Positions 7,001-16,700 of a stretch of DNA of 64,000 nt are shown here, piece by piece; positions within the stretch are counted from its first letter, which is position 1, and every line of letters starts with the position of its first letter. The position numbers and the translations under genes were made by a program. The notes beneath the pieces are model-generated. The model was not told where the DNA came from, ran no database searches, and saw only the letters and a program-made list of their open reading frames with translations. The stretch comes from Chthoniobacteraceae bacterium (GTDB lineage: Bacteria; Verrucomicrobiota; Verrucomicrobiia; Chthoniobacterales; Chthoniobacteraceae): positions 1-64,000 of the forward strand of contig JAQGOL010000030.1 of NCBI GenBank assembly GCA_028293625.1, given 5' to 3'.

Positions 7001-9946
7001 ATGCCGGTGGCGGTAAACACCGCGGGAGTGCTTTCCGGCAAAACGGTTGTCGGCGTGGCTGCGGGCGAGGAGCACAGTGTCGCTCAATGTTCAGACGGCA
7101 CGGTGGCGGCATGGGGAGCCAATGGAACCGGACAACTTGGCACCAATAACATACTAAACAGCAGCGTGCCTGTGGCGGTTGGCAGTAGTCTCCTTGTCGA
7201 CGGAGAACGCTACGGCGCGATATTCAGCGGCGGGATTGCCGATCACAATTTTGCCCTTATTACTTCACCGCTCACCCCGGTGGTACAGGGCCTGCCGCCC
7301 ACCAATCTGACCAGCGCTGGCGTGACCTTGAATGGAACCGTCAATCCTTACGGCAGCGCCACCACGGTATCCTTTGATTACGGCCCCAACACCAGCTACG
7401 GCAGCAGCCGCAGCGTGACGCTTTCGCCCAACAACAGCCTGGCCGTGCTGAATGTGAGTTCGAGCATTACCGGGCTCTCGTCCGGCGCCACCTATCATTA
7501 CCGGCTCACTGCCACCAATGCCTTTGAGACCAGAAGCACCGCCGATGACACTTTCACAATTGGCACCGATATCGACGCGACATTTTCTTCCGCCGCCGAT
7601 GTGTCGCTCACGGCTGGCAGTTTTTCAGCCCCGGGAGGCAGATTAAGCATCGCGCTGGCTTTTGCGCCGCCAAACGGCACGAACCTGATGGTGGTTAAGA
7701 ACACCGGCAGGGAGTTCATCAAAGGTAATTTCGACACCCTTGCGCACGGCGATGTCGTAACCCTGGCTTACAAGGGAATCAATTACCGGTTCATCGCCAA
7801 CTACTTTGGAGGTAACGGTAATGACTTCGTGCTTCAATGGGCCAACACCAAAGTTTTGGCATGGGGAGCCAACCTTTACGGGCAGATAGGGAACAACAAT
7901 ATGGTAAGGCAGGCTGCACCCGTCAGCGTCATGTCGACTGGCGCGCTCTCGGGCAGGTTGGTGGTTTCCGGGTCGACAGGCCTGAACCACAGCCTCGCAG
8001 CGTGTTCGGACGGGACACTGCTGGCGTGGGGCGAAAATCTTAGCGGCCAGCTGGGAATCAAATCCAACGTCATTAAGAGCATTGTACCTACGGAAGCATT
8101 TGCCACGGGCGCACTCTTGGGAAGGAAGGTCATCGCCGTGGCCGCCGGGGAACGGCACAGCCTCGCACTCTGTTCGGACGGCACCGTGGCAGCTTTTGGA
8201 TACAACGGATCCGGCCAGTTGGGCAGCGGCACCCAGAACAGCAGCTCTGCACCAGTAGCGGTATCAACCGCGGGCGTGCTCGCTGGCAAGACGGTCATCA
8301 CCGTGGCGGCCGGCACTTCCCATAGTCTGGCACTCTGCTCGGACGGCACCGTCGCGGCTTGGGGCCTTAACGGTTCAGGCCAGTTGGGCAACGGCCTCAC
8401 CAGCAACAGCAATATACCGGTGGCAGTAAGCGTCGCAGGCGTGCTAACTGGCAAGATCGTGATTGCCGTGGCGGCAGGCACTTCCCATAGCCTGGCACTC
8501 TGCTCGGACGGCACCGTTGCGGCTTGGGGCCTTAACAGTTCAGGCCAGTTGGGCAATGGACTTACAAGCAACAGCAATATACCGGTGAGAATCTCCACCG
8601 CCGGTGTTCTCTCCGGCAAGACGGCCACCGCCATGGCGGCGGGTACTGCTCACAGTTTGGCACTCTGCTCGGACGGCACAGTTGCCGCTTGGGGCCTTAA
8701 TAACTTGGGGCAGCTGGGCAACGGCCTCACCGGCAACAGCAATATACCGGTGAGAGTCTCCACCGCCGGCATTCTCTCCGGCAAGACGGTCACCGCCATG
8801 GCGGCGGGTACCGCTCACAGTCTGGCACTCTGCTCAGATGGCACCCTCGCCGCCTGGGGTCTTAATAGCTCAGGGCAGCTGGGTGACAACACCACGGTGC
8901 AAAGCCTGGTGCCGATAGCTGCGAAGGCCCCCTCCTCCGTCGACGAACGTTATATCGCGCTCTTTAGCGGCCCCCTCGCAATCCACAATCTTGCGGTCAG
9001 TGCCATACCGCCCAGTCCCGTGAGCATCACCCTTCCAGTAACAAATCTGACCGGCGGCAGCGTGAGCTTAAACGGCACAGCCAATGCCGCGAGCGGCAGC
9101 GCCACGGTCTCCTTTGACTATGGCTTGACCACCGCGTACGGCGGCACTATCGCGGCGCTCCCCTCCCCCGTGACCGGCTCCACCGAAACCACGGTAAGCG
9201 CCGACCTGCCCGGCCTTCCGGCAAACACGACTTTTCACTACCGCCTGAGTGTTACTACTGCCGGCGGCACCAGCAATGGCATGGATATGACCTTCACCAC
9301 CTCCGGGCTCAACGCCCCCATCGGCGGAACGGTGACGCTGACACCCGCTATAAACGCGGGCGGAACGCTCTCAGTGGTCTTTGCCAACTGGACAAGCCCG
9401 GACATGCCACTCACCTTCTCATTACTGATTGATGATGTCGTTGCCTCTGCCACAGGAGAATCCGCTTCACGCGAAATCATTGCCCCGGTGAGTGCGGGCA
9501 CACACATTTTGAAAGCCCGTATTTACGCGGCACACGGTGTCTTTACCGAAGTGACAAAAAATTTCACAGTAGACACAGCGCAGGAGAGCTGGCGGGCGTT
9601 TCACTTTGGGTCCACCCAGAACGCGGGTAACGCCGCGGATCTGGCCGATCCCGATGGGGATGGAATAAGCAACCTCGTGGAGTATGTCGCGGGCTTGGTC
9701 CCGACAAGCGCGGCCTCACGCTTCAATGTGCGAGTGGAGAGAGTCAATGGACAGCCGGCCATTATCTTCGGCCCGGTAATCCCGGGACGCACCTACAGAG
9801 TCAAATATAAGGCGGCTCTCGCCGACGCAACATGGACGCCTCTGACCACGAGTTCAGCAAGCGACAATGGAACCGAGCGCACCATCATTGATGTTTCCCC
9901 CGGAGGCGGAGCACGCTTTTACACCATCGAGATTACCCTACCTTAA
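4070..9946 (+). CDS. Giant secreted protein with three seven-repeat RCC1 propellers
   Basis: The 1958-residue protein has a signal peptide (about 1-24). It contains three modules, each made of a beta-rich domain of about 90 residues ending in a YYGGTGNDLVL-type motif (YFGGNGNDFVL in the third) and seven RCC1 repeats of about 55 residues (core LALCSDGTVAAWG ... GQLG). An Fn3-like domain with a FHYRL/YHYRL motif follows each module. Propellers sit at about 115-500, 690-1065 and 1255-1640. A further Ig-like region spans about 1740-1835, and the C-terminus carries DPDGDGISNLVEYVAG, a calcium-binding-like repeat common at the ends of verrucomicrobial secreted proteins. Seven repeats per module predicts three complete seven-bladed beta-propellers. 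Such proteins are probably surface or extracellular binding scaffolds; no catalytic motif is seen. It heads a co-oriented run of exported proteins. Confidence 0.88.
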   Translation: MRPVFLFLLLLVLSFAGVHPCQAALAVTYNSTSDVPVTANGFSAQGETFSATLNFAPPAGTTLTVIRNTGLGFINGTFVNLAQGETVMLTHAGINYRFVANYYGGTGNDLVLVWAQTRPVSWGYNRDGQLGDNSTTDRSVPVNIFSTGLFAGRTIVAMAAGGSHSLALCADGTLAAWGAGSSGQLGVTSTGSRILPSAVNDSGVLAGRQVISIAAGGFQSLALCSDGKVAAWGRDLGNGSQESSDIPVAVDTTGVLAGKTVVAVAAGYVNSAVLCSDGTLAAWGFNSDGRLGDGTTTTHLSPVALNTGALGGKTVTAVSLGNAHGVALCADGTVVCWGSNDAGQLGNNGPSDISLPVAVNMTGVLAGKTVVAVSAGSGHNLALCSDGTVAAWGYNLGGQLGNNSIVNSQVPVAVDKTGVLAGKTVIAISAGASHSLALCADGTLAAWGYGIAGSLGNGSWGGSLVPVAVSRPLLAGDARYTAAFSASQAYHNLALAATQPLPVVANAAATNLARNSATLNGTVNPSGNSTTAQFEFGLTKSYGSKRSVTLSPGDGLTPQLVSANLGGLTPGTIYHYRLTATNAFGIAVGTDGTFATSISVAATYLSASTIPVTAGSFSAAGEIFSATLNFAPATGTNLTVVKKTGAGFINGTFGNLAQGQLIALSYNGISYPFIANYYGGTGNDLVLQWARNRVAGWGSNQTRQVGDNSFTNRLVPVDVLATGVLAGKTVVSSAAGHSHSVALCSDGTVAIWGNTNPVPVALSPIGALAGKTVVAIAAGETHSLALCSDGTVAAWGSNIFGELGNQSTVESTVPVAVNTAGVLSGKTAVAIAAGRGYSLALCSDGTIVGWGANFFGQLGTDSTIGSTVPLAVYTGSVLAGKTVVALAAGYDHTLALCSDGTVAAWGKNDSGQLGNNNLYDTPVPVEVQATGALSGKTVIAVSAGRFHSLALCQGGTVVAWGANYYGELGNNSTTFSWMPVAVNTAGVLSGKTVVGVAAGEEHSVAQCSDGTVAAWGANGTGQLGTNNILNSSVPVAVGSSLLVDGERYGAIFSGGIADHNFALITSPLTPVVQGLPPTNLTSAGVTLNGTVNPYGSATTVSFDYGPNTSYGSSRSVTLSPNNSLAVLNVSSSITGLSSGATYHYRLTATNAFETRSTADDTFTIGTDIDATFSSAADVSLTAGSFSAPGGRLSIALAFAPPNGTNLMVVKNTGREFIKGNFDTLAHGDVVTLAYKGINYRFIANYFGGNGNDFVLQWANTKVLAWGANLYGQIGNNNMVRQAAPVSVMSTGALSGRLVVSGSTGLNHSLAACSDGTLLAWGENLSGQLGIKSNVIKSIVPTEAFATGALLGRKVIAVAAGERHSLALCSDGTVAAFGYNGSGQLGSGTQNSSSAPVAVSTAGVLAGKTVITVAAGTSHSLALCSDGTVAAWGLNGSGQLGNGLTSNSNIPVAVSVAGVLTGKIVIAVAAGTSHSLALCSDGTVAAWGLNSSGQLGNGLTSNSNIPVRISTAGVLSGKTATAMAAGTAHSLALCSDGTVAAWGLNNLGQLGNGLTGNSNIPVRVSTAGILSGKTVTAMAAGTAHSLALCSDGTLAAWGLNSSGQLGDNTTVQSLVPIAAKAPSSVDERYIALFSGPLAIHNLAVSAIPPSPVSITLPVTNLTGGSVSLNGTANAASGSATVSFDYGLTTAYGGTIAALPSPVTGSTETTVSADLPGLPANTTFHYRLSVTTAGGTSNGMDMTFTTSGLNAPIGGTVTLTPAINAGGTLSVVFANWTSPDMPLTFSLLIDDVVASATGESASREIIAPVSAGTHILKARIYAAHGVFTEVTKNFTVDTAQESWRAFHFGSTQNAGNAADLADPDGDGISNLVEYVAGLVPTSAASRFNVRVERVNGQPAIIFGPVIPGRTYRVKYKAALADATWTPLTTSSASDNGTERTIIDVSPGGGARFYTIEITLP
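8284..8890 (+). repeat. Near-identical 165-base tandem units inside the RCC1 gene
   Basis: The motif CTCTGCTC recurs at 8333, 8498, 8663 and 8828, exactly 165 bases (55 codons, one RCC1 repeat) apart, within highly similar flanking DNA. The similarity at base level is higher than between other repeats of the gene, which points to recent duplication or gene conversion. Confidence 0.8.
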
Positions 9947-10029
9947 TTCGGCCATCTTCAGGCGGTCTTTTAAAGTATTTAGAATACGAGTGAGCTCATC
10001 TACCTGCAACGCAACTGATTCCCAATTCG

Positions 10030-10761
10030 ATGCTTATTCCCGTACGCGACTTCTTCCGCCAATTGGCAACGGCGGCGGCAATATTTTGCGCCGCGGCGTC
10101 TGTTTCCGCAAAAGAGCTTAATACCGATTACGTGACGCCGCCGTTTACGCGATCGCCCAACGGGCGCTATGGAGTCAAGGTTCCGGTCTTCCACATGGAG
10201 TCTGAGGACGATGATAAGCGCAAAAACCAAGTGGTCGAATTAGCCACCGGGCATGTCGTAGCAGTGATTCCCGGCGTGCCTGGATATGATCGCCGCTTAA
10301 ACTACCACACCGTGGCACCGGCGCGCTGGTCGCAGGATGGATCGGTTCTACTTTGGAAAATAGAAGGCAAGTGGAGCCCGGACACGCTTGTCCTAATCAA
10401 AATCGAGAAGAACCGTGCCGCATGGCAGATCGACATCCTGAACAGAGCGCAACAGGCGGTCCTTACCCGGACTCGAAAAGCGGCACCGAAAAAATATATT
10501 GCCGCAAAGAAGTCCAATGCGGGAAATGGCTCGGCATATCCCGACGGATTTACCATCGACGTAACCACTGATGGAGAAGCCGGTAAAACGCTGATATTGC
10601 CGCTGGCGATTCACGCGGACCTGAGTGCCAACCCAAAGGGGATTGAAGACTTTCCAGCCAACTTAAACGCGTACCTCGATGCCGTGGTGAATTCGGACGG
10701 CACGTTTATCGTGAAAGATTTCCAGCTTGGAATCCGCAAACAGAGACTCGTGGAGGAATGA
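10030..10761 (+). CDS. Exported protein of unknown function
   Basis: The 243-residue protein has an N-terminal signal peptide (about 1-27, ending VSAKE). The mature part contains the segments TRSPNGRYGVKVPV, ARWSQDGSVLLWKIEGKWSPD and DAVVNSDGTFIVKDF. Phrases of the form 'S-P-N-G-R-Y' and 'W-S-Q-D-G-S-V-L' are typical of beta-propeller or WD-like blades, so a small beta-sheet protein is likely. I do not recognise a family. It lies 83 bases after the RCC1 gene and 209 bases before the CotH gene on the same strand, among other exported proteins. Confidence 0.7.
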   Translation: MLIPVRDFFRQLATAAAIFCAAASVSAKELNTDYVTPPFTRSPNGRYGVKVPVFHMESEDDDKRKNQVVELATGHVVAVIPGVPGYDRRLNYHTVAPARWSQDGSVLLWKIEGKWSPDTLVLIKIEKNRAAWQIDILNRAQQAVLTRTRKAAPKKYIAAKKSNAGNGSAYPDGFTIDVTTDGEAGKTLILPLAIHADLSANPKGIEDFPANLNAYLDAVVNSDGTFIVKDFQLGIRKQRLVEE

Positions 10762-10970
10762 GAAACGACCGTCCGAGAATCCCCGGCCAGCTCACTTCCC
10801 TCCGCGTGGACTTTTTTCCCCGATGCGCTGCCGGGAATGTCGATGCGCGCCAGCTTTCTTAAGTCCCGGAAATCCCGGACCGCGGCGACATCGGTCGAAA
10901 TCGCCACGCGAAGCGGCAAATCACAGATTGTTATTGACGCGTTATAGTTTAGCGAGAGAACCGTATTCCC

Positions 10971-12986
10971 ATGGCGAGTTCCTTGCTTCCGCGAAGCCTT
11001 CTCTTTCTTTTCCTCGTATTGAGCCGGCCGGCCGGCGCCGCGCCCGGAATCAAGGTCAGTCACGCTCCAAAACAACCGAAGTCGGGTGAAACCGTGAGCG
11101 TCACCATCGATATGCCGGCCTTCATCGGCGAACCGCTGTTGCAATTCCAGGTGGTCGAGCCCGGCGAATATATCGCCCTGGACGATCCGGCTTATTCAAA
11201 CTGGTCGCAGATCAGGTTGAAGACGGCTCCCGGCGCTCAGGATCGTTCTGTGTTCAAGGCGGAGTTACCGGCGGAGTTGCAAAAAAATCGCCGGCTTATT
11301 CGTTACCGTCTGCTTTCGGGTAAAACCGTTATCGCTCCGGACGAGGATGATTCGGCGCATAACTTCGCGTATTTTGTATATGACGGCATTCCCGAATGGC
11401 GGGCCGCGATCAATCCAAAGGGGACGGGCAAGGAGCGGGAGGCTATTACTTTTAGTTCGGCGGTGATGAGCAGCGTGCAGGCGTACCATCTTATAAGCAA
11501 ACAGGCCTCAGTTGAAAAAGTAACCTGGCGTGAACGCGTCAATTACATGCAGCCTGCGGCCAGTCAGTATAAATACACAGGCACGCTGGTGGCTGACGGT
11601 ATTGTCTACGATCACATCCACTTCCGAGCCCGGGGCGGCGCCTGGCGTTACGCCATGGGCAAAAACATGTGGAAGATTGACTTTAATAAGGGGCATCATC
11701 TGGAGGCGCGCGACAACCGGGGCGAAAAATACCGGAGCAAATGGGGCAAGCTCAATCTGGGTGCCTGCATCCAACAAGGCGACTATGGCATGCGCGGCGA
11801 ACACGGCATGCTTGAAGCCGCCACCTTTCGGCTCTTCAACCTGGCAGGCGTCGACGCGCCTCATACCCATTGGATCCAATTGCGCATCGTTGATGAAGCG
11901 GAGGAAAATCCCGCGAGCCAATATCGAGGCGATTTCTGGGGACTCTATCTGGCCGTGGAAAATCTCGACGACGATTTTCTTAAGGAACACCGTTTGCCCG
12001 ATGGAAATCTCTACAAGATGGATGTCACGGGGCCGGAGCCGGAGAACATCGCTAAAAGCGGACCCAAAGATCGTTCCGATGTGCTCGAGTTCATGCGCGA
12101 ACTACAAAAGAGGCGCGACGAAAAATGGTGGCGTTCCAATGTAAGCCTTTCACGTTACTACAGCTATCGTGCCATCGTCGAGTGCGTCCACCATTACGAT
12201 ATTGGTTCGGGGAAGAACTATTTTTACTTCAATAATCCCGACACCAAACAATGGCAGGTCATTCCCTGGGATGTCGATCTGACTTGGGCCGACCGGATGT
12301 ATGGCGACGGCGACGAACCCTTTTTCAGCAGCGGCCTCTTGCAGCGTGAGCCGTTCAGGAGCGAATACATGACACGCCTCGCCGAGCTTCGCGACCTCCT
12401 CTTCAACCCCGAACAGGCAGGCGCGCTCATCGACGAACTCGCCGACTCGATCTGGGACCCCAAAGGCACCCTTTCCATGGCCGACGCCGATCGGGCTAAA
12501 TGGGATTACCACCCCGTCATGTCCTCCAACCTGACCCAGCGCGGCAAATCCGATCCCGGACTCTTTTACAAAAGCGCACCTACCCGCGATTTTCGCGGCA
12601 TGCTCCGGATCATGAAAAATTACGTGGAGGAACGCGGACGCTGGATCGATCGCACCCTCCTGACCGATCCGAGATTGCCCGCCACTCCGACACTTGCCTC
12701 TCCGGAGATCTCCCCGCAGAAAATCAGCATTCAACTAAAAACACCCGCTTCAGTACCACGCGTCCGATGGCGCCTGGCCGAAATCAGCGATCCTAAAAAA
12801 CCGCGCACTTCCGAACCGCGGAAGTATGAAATCGATGCGCTCTGGGAAAAAGAAGGTGCTGCGATCATGGAATTCCCGACCCAGGATCTCAAAAGCGGCC
12901 GTCTTTATCGGATCCGTTCCCGCGCCCAGGGTACTGGCGGAGAATGGAGTCACTGGTCTGCTCCGGTACAGTTTACAGTTCCATAG
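10971..12986 (+). CDS. Secreted CotH kinase-like protein
   Basis: The 671-residue protein has a signal peptide (about 1-24). An N-terminal Ig-like domain (about 25-115) precedes a CotH domain (about 190-560), with a GDFWGLYLAVENLDDDFL segment and the acidic motif PWDVDLTW near residue 433 that matches the metal-binding Asp-x-Asp of the family. The C-terminal Ig/Fn3-like domain (about 575-671) contains YRIRSRAQGTGGEWSHWS. CotH of Bacillus phosphorylates spore coat proteins; verrucomicrobial and planctomycetal CotH-like proteins are secreted and their targets are unknown. Kinase activity is therefore an inference from family. The gene is co-oriented with the other giant exported proteins, one of which (13781-20986) holds a second CotH domain. 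Confidence 0.85.
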   Translation: MASSLLPRSLLFLFLVLSRPAGAAPGIKVSHAPKQPKSGETVSVTIDMPAFIGEPLLQFQVVEPGEYIALDDPAYSNWSQIRLKTAPGAQDRSVFKAELPAELQKNRRLIRYRLLSGKTVIAPDEDDSAHNFAYFVYDGIPEWRAAINPKGTGKEREAITFSSAVMSSVQAYHLISKQASVEKVTWRERVNYMQPAASQYKYTGTLVADGIVYDHIHFRARGGAWRYAMGKNMWKIDFNKGHHLEARDNRGEKYRSKWGKLNLGACIQQGDYGMRGEHGMLEAATFRLFNLAGVDAPHTHWIQLRIVDEAEENPASQYRGDFWGLYLAVENLDDDFLKEHRLPDGNLYKMDVTGPEPENIAKSGPKDRSDVLEFMRELQKRRDEKWWRSNVSLSRYYSYRAIVECVHHYDIGSGKNYFYFNNPDTKQWQVIPWDVDLTWADRMYGDGDEPFFSSGLLQREPFRSEYMTRLAELRDLLFNPEQAGALIDELADSIWDPKGTLSMADADRAKWDYHPVMSSNLTQRGKSDPGLFYKSAPTRDFRGMLRIMKNYVEERGRWIDRTLLTDPRLPATPTLASPEISPQKISIQLKTPASVPRVRWRLAEISDPKKPRTSEPRKYEIDALWEKEGAAIMEFPTQDLKSGRLYRIRSRAQGTGGEWSHWSAPVQFTVP

Positions 12987-13780
12987 AAGCCGAATATTAA
13001 CTTCTCCTCTTTAACGGGCCGCCGAAGATAAATCTCTGCAGGTTCACTCCGGAAGTTCATATAGGCTCCGTTTTGCTTGTCGGTTTTTTCGGGTCGCCTA
13101 TCCGCACGCTCCTGCGCACCTGCTCCTGAAGACGCCGTACCACCGAGAAAAGCCGCTCGGCTGTGATTGGCGAAAGGGTCCCATTCAGGATGGCATCGTC
13201 ACGATCTGAAGCAGGTCGTTGCAAATCTGTCCCACCGCGCGTTTGCTTGGGATATGATCCGCCGAGCGCTCATTCAACTCACCAAACCATGACTCCAGCA
13301 GCTCGGGGCGATGCCAGTTGGTAGCTTATTCATAGAGCGCGAAGCGATGTTGCTTCACGATCAGTCGGTTGAAGCCCGGTTATTCCACGGCATTCTGGCT
13401 AACAGCAGCCCCATGCCGCACCAGTCGGTGGCCGCGGCCTTTGATTCAGACCGGCTAAAGGCGCCTGGCCTGTCGTCACGAATCCCCGGATTGCGCCGTG
13501 AAAACGGGATTTTCCCAGAAAATCGCGCGGCACCCATGCAAACGCGGGCATTTTCGGTCCGGCAGGGGAAAAAACGGCGCTCTGAGGGGCAAACCAAGGG
13601 AAAAGGTTTCCGCCGATTTCCGGCCGGCCATCATCAAATGTCCGTTTTTTTCTTTGCCTCTACGGATTTAAGCGATTCTTCAACTAGCGCTACCGGCCAG
13701 TAATGCATTTAGATGCCAATGGTTTTCAGCTCAGTTGATCGAGACGCATGTTTCGACATGATGTCATTCCCCCCCAACCT
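12987..13780. other. Intergenic region before the LamG/CotH gene
   Basis: 794 bases. The left half holds the apparent gene relic at 13057-13380. The right half (about 13500-13660) is rich in short A/T runs alternating with GC cores, for example the palindrome GGGATTTTCCC, in the same style as the cluster at 22391-22592. No intact gene is supported. Confidence 0.45.
13057..13380 (-). pseudogene. Relic of an unidentified gene with a stop and a frameshift
   Basis: On the minus strand one frame reads VKQHRFALYE, then a TAA at 13328-13326, then continues ATNWHRPELLESWFGELNER ... AVGQICNDLLQIV. At about 13199-13201 a one-base loss moves the reading to a second frame giving DDAILNGTLSPITAERLFSV and VRRLQEQVRR, closing at a TGA at 13059-13057. 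Both halves have coding character and join naturally across the shift. I cannot name the family. It may instead be chance; confidence is modest. Confidence 0.35.
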
Positions 13781-16700
13781 ATGATTCGCACATTTTTGTC
13801 AGCCCTCCTGCTCTGCTTCGCGCCGGTCGCTTTCGCTGGCACAGCCGCCTACAATAATACCGTCCTCGCTGATTCACCGATTGCTTTCTGGCCGTTTGAC
13901 GAAACAACCGGCACAACGGCAGTGGATATATCCGGTATATCGCAAAACGGTGTGTATGAAAGCTGCACGCTGGGAGTGGCGAGCGGTTATGCAAATCTTG
14001 GGACCTGCGTGCAGTTCTCCGGCATCCCCTCCCGGGTGCGGATCCCCTTTGATGCCGCGTTCAACCTGGGGACAGGCGATTTTGCCGTCGAGCTTTGGTA
14101 TCGCACCGCCTCGATGACGCGTGGGGATCTTTTTAGTTACAGGGCAAACGGCGTCGATTTTGGGATCATGTCCAATCGGACGGGAGCGGCGGTTGTGAAT
14201 GGCAACCACACCGTTGCACTGCCGTCGGCTTCCGCCGCCGTCAATACCTGGCACCATGTCGTTTATACAAGGTCGGCGGGCGTCATTTCGTTGTACGTGG
14301 ATGGAGTCTTTGCTGCTTCAGCGGCGGATACGGCCTCCATGTCGGCCAGCACGGCAATCTATGTCGGCGCGAATATCAACACGCGCTATTTCGTCGGTCT
14401 GATTGATGAGGTGGCCTACTACGGCACGGCATTGAGCGCGGCGCGGGTTTCCGCCCATTATCAAGCCGCCCAGACAAACCCCAATGCGCCGGTCGCCACG
14501 GCGGACGGCCCCTACAACGGCACGGAGGAGACCACGCTTACGGTCAATGCGCCCGGGCTGCTGGCCAATGACACGGACCCGCAGGGACAGGCGATCACGG
14601 CAAGCCTTGTTACACAGTCTACCAACGGCGTTGCGACGGTGAATGCCAACGGTTCGTTCTCGTTTGTTCCGGCAGCGAATTTTGCGGGCACGACAACCTT
14701 CACCTACCGGGTCAGCGATGGCACGAACGCCTCCCCGCCCGCGACGGTGACGCTGACTTTCGCCAATGCACCGGACAATCCCGTGGCCGCGAGCGACACC
14801 TATACGGCAGTGCGAAACACGCCGCTTGTCATCTCGGCCGTGGCGAGCGGCACGGCGACGGAAGATCTCCTGCCACTCTCTACGACCGGTTGGCATTACT
14901 ACAACTCGCTGCTGCTGGCCGATCGTAATCTCGGCACCGCATGGAGGCAGCCGGGCTATGCGGAATCAGCCGACTGGGCGATTGGCAGCACCGAACTCGG
15001 TTATGGCGATGGGGACGAGGCGGACGGGGTGAGTATTGCCGATAATCCAACAGTGGGTTACGACGCATCAGCTTCTGACCGGTTCGCCACGTACTATTTT
15101 CGCCGTGAGTTTCAGGTTCCCGACCTCGCCACGGTCACCGATGCGGAAGTAACACTGCTCTATGACGATGCCGGCGTTGTGTTCCTCAATGGCGCGGAAG
15201 TCGCCCGTACCAGCAATCTGCCCACTTCGGATGTGACGCCGGATTTGCCGTGGGACTACTTTCAGGCCAGTGGCACCTCTGAAAATACGACTGCCACGTT
15301 TGCCATCCCGGTGTCGAACCTTGTTTCCGGCTCGAATCTCGTCGCTTCGGAGATTCATCAGGCCACCGCCACTTCCACCGACGTTAGCTTCAACCTGCGG
15401 ATTCGGATCACGCGCGCGATACAAGGGGGGGTTCTTTTCAACGATACCGACCCTGACCTCGGCAGCACACTCACCGTGGCGAGCCATGGACAGCCTGCGC
15501 ATGGCGCGGTGACGGTGAATGCCAACGGCACATTCACCTACACCCCGGCCAATGGCTATGTTGGCACTGATTCCTTTAGTTATCTTGTAAAGGATGAAAC
15601 CGGGCGCACCGCCACGGGCACGGCGAACATCACCGTCGGCACCGGGCCTGATGTCGCGCCCGTGGCGAACGCCGACAGTTACAATGCCACGGAGGACCAG
15701 ATCCTGACTGTCCCGGCGGCAACGGGTGTGCTGGCAAATGACACCGATGCGGAGTCGGATCCTTTCACGGCAGTGATCGCCACGAATCCTTCGAAAGGGA
15801 CCGTGAACCTGGCCAGCAACGGCTCGTTCATCTATACGCCGAATGCGGATGTCAACGGCACGGATTCATTTACCTACACAGCCTACGACGCCAAAAATTC
15901 GCCTCCGGCCACGGTCACAATAAACATCGCCGCGGTAAACGACGCACCGGTCGCGGCGGCGGACGCTTATGTGGCAAATCCAGGGCAGACGATCACGATC
16001 AGCGCGCCGGGAATTTTGGCAAATGACGCTGATGTCGACACATCCGCCGCAAACCTCACGGCGGTGCTGAACACCGCGGTTACTGGCGGATCGCTCACGC
16101 TGAACGCCAATGGCGGTTTTAATTACACGGCTCCCGCCGCGCGCGGCACCTACACATTTTCCTATCGGGCAAACGATGGAGCGCTGAACTCCGTGCCGGC
16201 CACCGTGACGATCGTAGTCAATGGCGCGCCGACTGCGGGCGCGGATTCTTATACGCTGGTCGAGGAGAACACCCTGACCGTGAATGCCCCCGGTCTGCTC
16301 GGCAACGACAGCGATCCCGAGAGCCAGCCATTGACTGCGCAACTTGTCAGTCAGCCCGCGTCCGGATCAGTGGCTTTGAATGCCAACGGTTCCTTTACTT
16401 ATACGCCGGCGGCTAACTTCGCAGGCCCGGTCTCTTTTACTTACAAGGCACTGGATGGCGTGCGTGAATCGGCCCCGGCAACGGTCACGATCACCGTCTC
16501 CAATGTGAATGATGCTCCCGTTGCGTCCAACAACAGCTATAACGTGCTCATTGACTCCCCGCTTGCCGTCCCTGCGCCCGGGGTGCTTGGCAATGATTCG
16601 GACGCCGACGCCGGGACGACTCTGACGGCGGCGATGGTTTCCGGCGTTGCCCACGGCGTGCTGAGCCTGAGTGCAAACGGAGCGTTCACCTATACGCCGG

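Noticed and set aside
13311-13703. 130-codon plus-strand frame before the LamG/CotH gene
   Set aside because: Translation is basic and low in structure, overlaps the minus-strand relic and the repeat-like stretch, and has no signal or motif.
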